This document shows, piece by piece, positions 1 through 5,612 of a stretch of DNA of 10,512 bases. Both the position numbers and the translations under genes were made by a program. The stretch is taken from positions 1 through 10,512 of the forward strand of contig JAADDU010000147.1 in NCBI GenBank assembly GCA_013153755.1, written 5' to 3'. The first letter of the stretch is position 1. Each line of letters starts with the position of its first letter. Below the pieces are notes generated by a model that had not been told where the DNA came from, made no database searches, and saw only the letters and a program-made list of their open reading frames with translations. Origin of the DNA: Campylobacterota bacterium (GTDB lineage: Bacteria > Campylobacterota > Campylobacteria > Campylobacterales > Sulfurimonadaceae).

Positions 1-834
1 TACATCATCACCAGTTTGCAAATTTCCTGCAAAAATTAAAGAGCCATCTTCCATCGTGGCAGTTACAGCTCTTGCTATATCCATCTCTTTTCTTTTTACT
101 ATTAGTGGAAACTCTATACCTAAGGCTGGAAGTTTTTTTGCTACATTATCACCAAGATAGTAAGCATAAGTATCATAAGCACTTTTATCATTTATGGTAT
201 ATACTCGATTTTGTATCGCTTTTGTGATTTTTAGATTTACACCAATACTTGACCAATGAAAACTAAAATCTGTATAGATTTTTAAGCTATCAGAATTTAG
301 AGATACTCCTACAGCTCCATGTTCTAGGATGTGTTCTTTTGTAAAAACAAAAGTATGGTTAAATTTAGCATTATCACCGGCTAATCCTCCAGCTATTTTT
401 ATGTTAGTATTAACAGAAGATATACCATTTAAAAACTCTTCACCATTGCCACCAAGACCATCTATAAAAGATATAATAGCTTTCGTTTTATCTCCCACTA
501 TTTTAGTAGCAAGTTTTTTCCCTGTATCGAAGTAGGTATTGTTTATATCAAAGATAGCAACTTCTAAAGTTGTTTTTTTAAAAATATTAAATGAGATTAC
601 AGTATGGTTTGCAGTGACTTTAGCATCTTTTATCTCTCCATCTGTAGTTGAGCCTATTAGTTTGGAATGTGGTAACAAGTTATCTATTTCTAAGATAAGT
701 TTTCCAATAAAATTTTTATCATTATTTCCTGTAAAAACTTGAATAAGAGTAGTGTTACTATCTATGATATTATTTTGTTTTATAAATTCTTTTAAAGATA
801 GTTCATTTATATAGTATGTATTGAATGTTTTCAT
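1..834 (-). CDS. FIST-domain sensory protein, N-terminal part (runs off window)
   Basis: Translating the minus strand from the ATG at 834 gives 278 open residues up to the window edge, so the C-terminus is missing. Residues about 30-190 look like a FIST N domain, with the conserved GSTTDGEI (61-68) and AGGLAGDN (148-155); residues from about 205 on would be the start of FIST_C. FIST domains are cytoplasmic small-ligand (possibly amino acid) sensing modules, found alone or fused to histidine kinase, GGDEF or methyl-accepting output domains. Which output, if any, this one has cannot be seen. No signal peptide or membrane segment is visible. An in-frame TAA two codons upstream (838-840) makes this the most upstream ATG; the Shine-Dalgarno is weak. 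It follows the short reading frames at 838-1058 and may be co-transcribed with them. The FIST call is from motif memory and I am fairly sure of it; the biological role is unknown. Confidence 0.8.
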   Translation of the reverse strand, partial: MKTFNTYYINELSLKEFIKQNNIIDSNTTLIQVFTGNNDKNFIGKLILEIDNLLPHSKLIGSTTDGEIKDAKVTANHTVISFNIFKKTTLEVAIFDINNTYFDTGKKLATKIVGDKTKAIISFIDGLGGNGEEFLNGISSVNTNIKIAGGLAGDNAKFNHTFVFTKEHILEHGAVGVSLNSDSLKIYTDFSFHWSSIGVNLKITKAIQNRVYTINDKSAYDTYAYYLGDNVAKKLPALGIEFPLIVKRKEMDIARAVTATMEDGSLIFAGNLQTGDDV

Positions 835-837
835 GAT

Positions 838-1058
838 TTATCTATAAATCTCAACTTCTAGATAGTTGTTTGCACATGAGATACCTTTAGTCATTTTGTG
901 TTGAACTGCTTGCATAGTTTTGTGTTAATAAATTTTGTATCTAAAATTGTTTTTAAAAGGATAGCTATGTAATGATGACAATGAAATATCATGGCTTCAC
1001 TACCTATTTTAAGATAGTTATGCTTTTTATCATCTTTAAAATTATTTATATTAAACAT
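838..1058 (-). pseudogene. Short ORF with strong SD, possibly a decayed gene
   Basis: A minus-strand ORF of 55 codons starts at ATG 1058 and ends at TGA 891-893. It is preceded by a near-perfect Shine-Dalgarno. Its product starts MFNINNFKDDKKHNYLKIGS and contains a His/Cys-rich FHCHHY at residues 25-30. In another frame, 915-838 encodes 25 residues ending GISCANNYLEVEIYR, which also look like genuine protein (a hydrophobic beta-strand-like tail) and stop 3 bases before the FIST start. The two frames overlap by 25 bases and the frame change must fall within a few codons, because the second frame has a stop just upstream. I infer a gene whose middle was lost with a frame change, leaving its two ends. 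The alternative is an intact 55-residue small protein followed by chance coding. I do not recognise the family; the tail faintly recalls the C-terminal end of V4R-type domains, but that is weak. Confidence 0.45.
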
Positions 1059-1064
1059 AAAGCA

Positions 1065-1072
1065 CACCTCCC
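1065..1072 (-). promoter_or_regulatory. Strong Shine-Dalgarno of the short ORF
   Basis: The minus strand reads GGGAGGTG eight bases before the ATG at 1058 (counted from GGAGG). It is the best ribosome binding site in the window and the main argument that translation really starts there. Confidence 0.7.
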
Positions 1073-1093
1073 TTTTTCTGTATAAAAACGGTT

Positions 1094-1115
1094 ATTGTTT
1101 ATGTCTTATAACAAT
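1094..1115. repeat. Inverted repeat overlapping putative -10 (possible operator)
   Basis: The arms ATTGTT (1094-1099) and AACAAT (1110-1115) are perfect inverted repeats separated by 10 bases, two half-sites of the size bound by dimeric helix-turn-helix regulators. The right arm covers part of the putative minus-strand -10, a position typical for repression. AT-rich DNA yields such repeats by chance, so this is only a candidate. Confidence 0.3.
1105..1113 (-). promoter_or_regulatory. Putative extended -10 promoter for short ORF/FIST unit
   Basis: On the minus strand TGT-TATAAG is an extended -10 (TGn plus five of six matches to TATAAT). It would start transcription near 1098, giving a leader of about 40 nt with the Shine-Dalgarno intact. 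The closer TATACA near 1082-1087 would cut the leader too short. No -35 is evident. The box lies inside the inverted repeat at 1094-1115. Confidence 0.4.
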
Positions 1116-1157
1116 TTTAACAAATACTTATGGTAAAGATTCTTAAAGGGTTGTAAT

Positions 1158-1925
1158 CTAAAGAAAAATTTTACCGTTTTTGATAGTTATATCACCACTA
1201 AGTTCTGCTTCAAAAACTCTAGTAGGAAATTTTTTCAAGGTCTCTTCATAAGTTGGATTTGATTTGCAAAAATCCATAAAATCATCTTCTTTGTTTTCAA
1301 TTGTTTGTGTTGTTGCAAAGAGAGATATAAATTTATCTATATCATAGATGGCTGTTGCTTTGTTATGCTCTAAAAGCTCATTTGTTGCACCACTTTCACC
1401 AATTCTTTGAGCAAAAACATATATCTTTTTTTCCATTTTTAGTGCTATCTCTATACTTCTCATACTTCCACTATCAAGTTCAGCCTCAGCAACAACTAAA
1501 ACATCTCCTAAGGCTACTACTAATTCATTTCTAACAACAAAACTCCAAGGAGTAGCACGAAAATCGTGCTTAAATTGACTTATAAGAAGCCCTTTTTGTT
1601 CTATATCGCTTAGTAGGTTTTTGTTTATAGTTGGGTATTTTATATCTATACCACATGGCAGTATAGCGATGGTATTTTGCTCTCCTGCACCCTTGTGTGC
1701 TATGGCATCTATACCCATAGCTCCACCACTTACTATACATATATTATGTTTTGATAATGATGAAGCTAGTTTTTGAGTAATCATACGGGAATATTTTGAT
1801 GGTTTTCTACTACCTATTATAGAAATTTTAGTTTTTTTTAAAAGCTCTAAATTTCCCCTAAAATGTAGTTCTTTTGGGTAGTTTTTCATAGCATCTAGTG
1901 CATCTATATGCTCTTTTATTAGCAT
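1158..1925 (-). CDS. dprA: DNA processing protein DprA (RecA loader in transformation)
   Basis: This is a 255-residue DprA/Smf protein. The Rossmann-like DNA-binding core has GSRKPSKYSR (38-47), the signature SGGAMGIDAIAHKGA (66-80), VVRNELVVALGD (130-141), EAELDSGS (147-154) and GATNELLEHN (179-188). Residues about 214-255 form the small C-terminal winged-helix-like domain. The N-terminal SAM-like domain of longer homologues is absent, as in Helicobacter DprA, so the short length is normal for the phylum. The family binds incoming single-stranded DNA in the cytoplasm, protects it and loads RecA. The ATG overlaps the stop of the upstream deacetylase gene by one base (TAATG), implying translational coupling. 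From memory, Campylobacter has the same deacetylase-dprA pair followed by the ruvX/yqgF gene; here ruvX is not next. No clear terminator follows the stop. Confidence 0.95.
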   Translation of the reverse strand: MLIKEHIDALDAMKNYPKELHFRGNLELLKKTKISIIGSRKPSKYSRMITQKLASSLSKHNICIVSGGAMGIDAIAHKGAGEQNTIAILPCGIDIKYPTINKNLLSDIEQKGLLISQFKHDFRATPWSFVVRNELVVALGDVLVVAEAELDSGSMRSIEIALKMEKKIYVFAQRIGESGATNELLEHNKATAIYDIDKFISLFATTQTIENKEDDFMDFCKSNPTYEETLKKFPTRVFEAELSGDITIKNGKIFL

Positions 1926-2947
1926 TAGTAAAGCCTGTTAATATACACTAGTTCAACATCTTTAAAAAGTGCTCTTGATTCATATAAAGCTTTTAGAGTA
2001 TTTGCATGGGGATGCCCTATAGCTATAGCAGTTCCATGTAGTTTTGCTATGCGTATGGCTTGTTTTATAGCTTGTTTTATAGATGCTTTATCTGATTTAT
2101 GATCTAAAAAAACATCTCTTGCTCTATATTTAAGACCAAAATTTTGTATCACTTTTTTTGCTTTTGTTTTACCTGTTGTTCTGCTATCTACAAAATTAAT
2201 ACGTTGTGCTTTAAGTGCATAAATAAGTTTATTCATAGCAACTTCATTAGCTGTAAATTTACTACCTGTGTGATTGTTAAGATACTTTACTCTTGGAAAT
2301 ATCTCTTTTATATGTTTTACTATAGCATTTATCCTAGATGCAGAATCACTAACTCTTAAAGTTATATCTTCTTCGGCATGAAAGTTAAATGCTTCCATGG
2401 GTAGATGCACCATGTATATATTTTCATGTGAGGCAAGTTTAGCAGAGTTTGGTCTAGCTTTACTTGGGGGTAAAAATGACATAGTAAGGGTAATACCAAC
2501 TTTTTTTATGTTTCTTATATGTCTTTTTGTGCTTACATCATCTATGATAATGGCAAGTTTTGGTTTGTTAGTTGTAGTTTTGAAGGCTCTTTTTGATGGT
2601 TTAGGAGGTTTTACATATTTTTTTGTATCATATTCATGTGAAGCAACTATATCTTCTTTAGTAGCTTTTTTAAGAACCTCTTTAAGTCTGGTATTTACAC
2701 TTTTTTTATGTTTTATGATTGAAGTTTTTTCAAGTTTTTTAAGAGCAGATAGTCTTTTTTTCTTTTCTAAATTGTGTTTTTTTGTAATCTCATCTTTTGC
2801 ATCTTCGTAACCATAAGAATAACCACCAATAAAACTAGCAATCAATACTAAAATAGATAATAATATAAAAGTTATATATGTTAGGACTTTGTTAGGTTTT
2901 TTTTTCTTCTTTAAGGTTGTCTTTTTTTTAGTTTTTTTCTTTGTCAT
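1925..2947 (-). CDS. Membrane-anchored divergent polysaccharide deacetylase (YibQ/DUF610 family)
   Basis: The 340-residue product begins with a very lysine-rich cytoplasmic tail (2-20), then one hydrophobic segment (about 22-45), a charged, probably helical linker (50-125), and a periplasmic catalytic-type domain (about 128-340). Family motifs are IIIDDV (133-138), HLPMEA (181-186), NNHTGSKFT (224-232), DSRTT (254-258), ARDVFLD (276-282) and AIGHPH (309-314). These are the Asp/His positions of the NodB-like fold in Polysacc_deac_2. The family is predicted to act on envelope or exported polysaccharide, but to my knowledge its substrate is not firmly established. The start is the ATG at 2947, with a weak Shine-Dalgarno. 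The first 17 codons hold A-runs of 7, 8 and 9 in the mRNA sense. It overlaps dprA by one base, so the two form an operon. Confidence 0.9.
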   Translation of the reverse strand: MTKKKTKKKTTLKKKKKPNKVLTYITFILLSILVLIASFIGGYSYGYEDAKDEITKKHNLEKKKRLSALKKLEKTSIIKHKKSVNTRLKEVLKKATKEDIVASHEYDTKKYVKPPKPSKRAFKTTTNKPKLAIIIDDVSTKRHIRNIKKVGITLTMSFLPPSKARPNSAKLASHENIYMVHLPMEAFNFHAEEDITLRVSDSASRINAIVKHIKEIFPRVKYLNNHTGSKFTANEVAMNKLIYALKAQRINFVDSRTTGKTKAKKVIQNFGLKYRARDVFLDHKSDKASIKQAIKQAIRIAKLHGTAIAIGHPHANTLKALYESRALFKDVELVYINRLY

Positions 2948-2973
2948 TTTATACCATATATTTGATTTTTGTA

Positions 2974-2982
2974 ACTATATCA
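2974..2982 (-). promoter_or_regulatory. Putative promoter of deacetylase-dprA operon
   Basis: The minus strand carries TGA-TATAGT, an extended -10 with five of six TATAAT matches. The expected start is near 2967, giving a leader of about 20 nt before the ATG at 2947. No -35 is clear. The TATAAA next to the ATG lies too close to the start to serve unless transcripts are leaderless. Confidence 0.4.
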
Positions 2983-3049
2983 AAATTTTATGAAACTTAG
3001 CTATTTTATGACAATTTGCAATAAATTTTATGATGAAATTTTTAAGAGG

Positions 3050-3125
3050 TGGTGGCTTGTCTCGGAATCGAACCAAGGACACAGTGATTTTCAGTCACTT
3101 GCTCTACCGACTGAGCTAACAAGCC
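3050..3125 (-). tRNA. tRNA-Phe (GAA), distal copy
   Basis: This is a 76-nt tRNA including an encoded CCA. It folds as acceptor GGCTTGT/ACAAGCC, D-stem GCTC/GAGC, anticodon stem AGTGA/TCACT with loop CTGAAAA (anticodon GAA), variable loop GTGTC, and T-arm CTTGG-TTCGATT-CCGAG with one G-U pair. Discriminator A then CCA (3052-3050). It is identical to the copy 20 nt upstream and probably processed from the same transcript. Only a weak AT-only hairpin follows; I see no good terminator before the deacetylase gene. Confidence 0.97.
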
Positions 3126-3145
3126 ATGATAAAAAGTTTTAAAAG

Positions 3146-3221
3146 TGGTGGCTTGTCTCGGAATCGAACCAAGGACACAGTGATTTTCAGTCACTTGCTC
3201 TACCGACTGAGCTAACAAGCC
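3146..3221 (-). tRNA. tRNA-Phe (GAA), proximal copy
   Basis: Base-for-base identical to the copy at 3050-3125, with the same cloverleaf, anticodon GAA and encoded CCA (3148-3146). It lies 41 nt downstream of the murD stop, with its own TATAAT at 3239-3244. The two copies are separated by a 20-nt AT-rich spacer. Confidence 0.97.
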
Positions 3222-3238
3222 ATCTTTTAAAGGACGAA

Positions 3239-3244
3239 ATTATA
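3239..3244 (-). promoter_or_regulatory. -10 box of the tRNA-Phe pair
   Basis: A perfect minus-strand TATAAT ends 17 nt before the mature tRNA 5' end, predicting a start near 3232 and a leader of about 10 nt. This is the usual layout for a tRNA promoter. The region where a -35 would lie overlaps the last codons of murD, and no consensus -35 is visible. Confidence 0.65.
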
Positions 3245-3262
3245 TCTACTATGTACTGAAAG

Positions 3263-4471
3263 TTAGCTTATAGAGCTGACTTCTTCTTTAAAAATATCCC
3301 CTCTTTGGGCATAAGAATTAAACTCATCAAGACTTGCAGCAGCAGGAGAGAGTAGGGCTACTTCACCTTTTTTTAGATTTTTATCTATTTTTTGTACTGC
3401 ATCTATTAGGTTTTTGCACTCTAGATGTTTAATACCATGCTTTTTTGCAAGTGTTGATAGTTTTTGTTTGTTTGAGCCTATATGGTAAGTAACCACTGCA
3501 TCTAAATTTTTTATAAAAAGAAATAGCTCTTCTAAATCCACCCCTTTATCATCTCCACCAAGTATAAGGTGTAAGGAAGAGTCTTTATACCTCTTTAGTG
3601 CAGCTATACTTGCATTCAGGTTTGTTGCTTTTGTATCGTTTACCCATAAACGCCCTTTAGCATCTTTTAACTCCTCTTGTCTATGAGGCTCAATGCTAAA
3701 AGAGTTGATTTTATCATAATCGATTTTATCAAAAAGTATCTTCTCCACTGCCATTGCTAAAAGTGCATCTATAAGGAATGCACCTTTAAACTTTACTTTT
3801 TGCATATCTATACCAAAATGTGTAGCAAGTGAGCTTTCATCTGTATATGTGATGATATGTGCATCTGTTTTTATGCCTTTATAAGCTTCTGGTATGATAG
3901 CAACTTCCCCCTCTTTCATAGAGTAGATAGGTTTTAGTTTTGCATCTATATACTCTTGCATACCTCCATGCCAACTTAGATGGTCAGGGCTTAATGGTAG
4001 TAGTACATATATATTAGGAACTGCTTTATTTGTATAGTGCATAGTAAAAGAACTTGTTTCAAGTATCCAAATTTTAGAGTTTTTATCTAGCTCGGCAAGT
4101 GGTGTTCCTATGTTCCCACCAGCTTGACTTTTATACTCATAAAGTAGGTGTTGCATCATCTGTGTAGTTGTTGTTTTTCCATTGGTTCCACTTATCCAGA
4201 TTTTAAGTGGTGTGGTATCTTTAAAGTAGTCATACTCACTTATAAGGTTTTTAGCTTTTTTTATAAGTGGATGATATGGTGGAATTCCGGGAGAGGGTAT
4301 CTCTAATGATGAGTAGTTTTCATCAAATTCATCTGATGGTTTGACCATAAAACCATCTTTATCTTTAAAGGGTTTATGACACTTATCATCATAAAAAACT
4401 ACATTTTGTATAGTTTTTGCTAAAGCTTTTGTAGTTTTTCCATAACCAAATAGTGAAGTTTTGTACTGCAT
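3263..4471 (-). CDS. murD: UDP-N-acetylmuramoyl-L-alanine--D-glutamate ligase MurD
   Basis: MurD is the cytoplasmic ATP-dependent ligase that adds D-glutamate to UDP-MurNAc-L-Ala. The 402-residue product has an N-terminal UDP-binding domain beginning SLFGYGKTT (6-14), the Mur ligase ATP loop GTNGKTTTT (95-103), ETSSF (138-142), DHLSWHG (163-169), a lysine at 178 or 180 that fits the carbamylated lysine, HRQE (263-266), NDTKATN (279-285), GGDDKG (305-310), and the C-terminal SPAAASLDEFNSYAQRGDIF (375-394). It is shorter than E. coli MurD (438), as is usual in Campylobacterota. Its ATG directly abuts the mraY TAG (TAG-ATG) and has no good Shine-Dalgarno, so it probably depends on translation of mraY. 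The start agrees with homologues, which begin just before the SLFGYG motif. Confidence 0.97.
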   Translation of the reverse strand: MQYKTSLFGYGKTTKALAKTIQNVVFYDDKCHKPFKDKDGFMVKPSDEFDENYSSLEIPSPGIPPYHPLIKKAKNLISEYDYFKDTTPLKIWISGTNGKTTTTQMMQHLLYEYKSQAGGNIGTPLAELDKNSKIWILETSSFTMHYTNKAVPNIYVLLPLSPDHLSWHGGMQEYIDAKLKPIYSMKEGEVAIIPEAYKGIKTDAHIITYTDESSLATHFGIDMQKVKFKGAFLIDALLAMAVEKILFDKIDYDKINSFSIEPHRQEELKDAKGRLWVNDTKATNLNASIAALKRYKDSSLHLILGGDDKGVDLEELFLFIKNLDAVVTYHIGSNKQKLSTLAKKHGIKHLECKNLIDAVQKIDKNLKKGEVALLSPAAASLDEFNSYAQRGDIFKEEVSSIS

Positions 4472-5533
4472 CTAACGAAGCTTTAGAGTTATAAGTGCTA
4501 TGAGATTAGATAGTATCGCAATTATCCAAAATCTAACTATTATCTTGTTTTCAGCCCAGTTCTTCATCTCAAAATGATGATGTATAGGAGCCATCAAAAA
4601 AACTCTTTTTTTACGAATCTTATAACTACCAACTTGTAAGATTACAGATACAGTTTCTATAACAAAGATAGAAGCTATAAGAACAAGTAAAATCTCACTT
4701 TTTGAGATGATAGCTAAGTATCCTAAAAATGCACCAACAGTTAAAGAACCACTATCTCCCATAAAAACTTCAGCAGGGTGGCAGTTAAACCATAAAAATC
4801 CCATCAAAGCACCCATCAAAGCACTTGCTATGATAGCAACCTCTCCCACATCAAAGTTTGGCATAAGTAGGTAAGCACTAAATTTTGCATGTCCTGTTAT
4901 ATAGATGATGATACTAAAAGATGCTAAAGCAGTAAGAGAAGGAACAGTAGCAAGACCATCAAGACCATCTGTAAGATTTACAGCATTTGATGTTGAGATG
5001 ATAACTAAACACCAAAAAAGAGTTGAGTATATGCCCATATCTAGTACAGGTGTTTTTATAAAAGGAACATAAAGATCTGTGTTAAAATCAGCAAAAAAGC
5101 ATAAAAAACAAGTGATGATAAGTGATGCAATTATTTGTAAAAGTATTTTGGTTCTTGCTTTTAGTCCAGCTAAGTTTTCATTTTTTTTGATTTTTGCATA
5201 ATCATCTTGAAAGCCGATAAGAACAAAAAGAACTAGCGTTATTAAACCACCTATTGCATACATATTTGAGAATTTTATACTTATAAGTGAAGCCAAAATA
5301 GTAGCACTTATAAAGACTATGCCACCCATAGTTGGTGTTTTGGCCTTTTGTTGATGAGTTTTTGGAGCCCACTCATTTATGGGTTGTACGCTAGATGTTT
5401 TTTGAGCCCATTTTATGAAACGTGGCATAAGAAAAAGCGTAAAAATTAAAGCTAAGAAAAATGATATACCAGCTCTAATCGTGATATACCCAAGGATGTT
5501 TATATTTAAGAGTTCATGTAAGTAGTAAAGCAA
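4472..5533 (-). CDS. mraY: Phospho-N-acetylmuramoyl-pentapeptide transferase MraY
   Basis: MraY is an integral inner-membrane enzyme that transfers phospho-MurNAc-pentapeptide to undecaprenyl phosphate, forming lipid I. About ten hydrophobic segments are visible. Motifs, numbered from my start, are KTPTMGG (65-71), FQDDY (108-112), NAVNLTDGLDGLA (183-195), FMGDSG (257-262) and PIHHHFE (316-322), including the expected catalytic aspartates. I chose the TTG at 5533 rather than the ATG at 5566. The TTG gives MLYYLHELLNINILGY and 353 residues, the usual family length, and has GGAAAGA five bases upstream. The ATG at 5566 adds 11 atypical residues and lies at or upstream of the expected transcription start. 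It is the first gene of an mraY-murD operon, divergent from gpmI. Confidence 0.96.
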   Translation of the reverse strand: MLYYLHELLNINILGYITIRAGISFFLALIFTLFLMPRFIKWAQKTSSVQPINEWAPKTHQQKAKTPTMGGIVFISATILASLISIKFSNMYAIGGLITLVLFVLIGFQDDYAKIKKNENLAGLKARTKILLQIIASLIITCFLCFFADFNTDLYVPFIKTPVLDMGIYSTLFWCLVIISTSNAVNLTDGLDGLATVPSLTALASFSIIIYITGHAKFSAYLLMPNFDVGEVAIIASALMGALMGFLWFNCHPAEVFMGDSGSLTVGAFLGYLAIISKSEILLVLIASIFVIETVSVILQVGSYKIRKKRVFLMAPIHHHFEMKNWAENKIIVRFWIIAILSNLIALITLKLR

Positions 5534-5538
5534 AATTA

Positions 5539-5545
5539 TCTTTCC
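5539..5545 (-). promoter_or_regulatory. Shine-Dalgarno that selects the mraY TTG start
   Basis: Minus-strand GGAAAGA with 5-nt spacing to the TTG at 5533-5531. No comparable site precedes the upstream ATG at 5566. Confidence 0.6.
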
Positions 5546-5567
5546 ATTATATAAAATTAAAAACATA

Positions 5568-5573
5568 ATTATA
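5568..5573 (-). promoter_or_regulatory. -10 box of mraY-murD
   Basis: A perfect TATAAT on the minus strand. The expected start is near 5561, giving a leader of about 27 nt to the TTG start. It lies one base from the divergent gpmI -10 box. Confidence 0.6.
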
Positions 5574-5574
5574 G

Positions 5575-5580
5575 TATAAT
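5575..5580 (+). promoter_or_regulatory. -10 box of gpmI-fabG
   Basis: A perfect TATAAT on the plus strand, expected start near 5587 and leader of about 25 nt. No consensus -35, which is normal for sigma-70 promoters in this phylum. The upstream DNA is AT-rich. Confidence 0.6.
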
Positions 5581-5612
5581 CGCCTGAAATTTTAACAAAG
5601 TAGGGGACTAAA

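Larger units (their letters stand above)
3049..3223. repeat. 79-bp direct repeat made of the two tRNA-Phe copies
   Basis: Positions 3049-3127 and 3145-3223 are identical, with a 96-base period. Identity covers the full tRNA and only one or two flanking bases on each side, so the repeat is the tRNA itself rather than a larger duplicated block. Confidence 0.9.

Noticed and set aside
329..742. Two plus-strand open frames of 67-68 codons
   Set aside because: They lie antisense to the FIST reading frame, have low-complexity hydrophobic products and no Shine-Dalgarno; they are shadows.
2144..2810. Plus-strand frames of 71 and 137 codons, the second resembling a membrane protein
   Set aside because: Both are antisense to the well-supported deacetylase gene; the hydrophobic look comes from reading its Lys/Glu-rich codons backwards.
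3023..3043. AAATTT inverted repeat downstream of the tRNA pair
   Set aside because: Only A-T pairs in AT-rich DNA; too weak to call a terminator.
3049..3223. tRNA repeat as an integration (att) site of a mobile element
   Set aside because: The copies are complete, only 20 nt apart, and no integrase or foreign genes lie between or beside them.
5584..5612. Riboswitch or long structured leader before gpmI
   Set aside because: The leader is only about 25 nt and shows no structure beyond the promoter palindrome.
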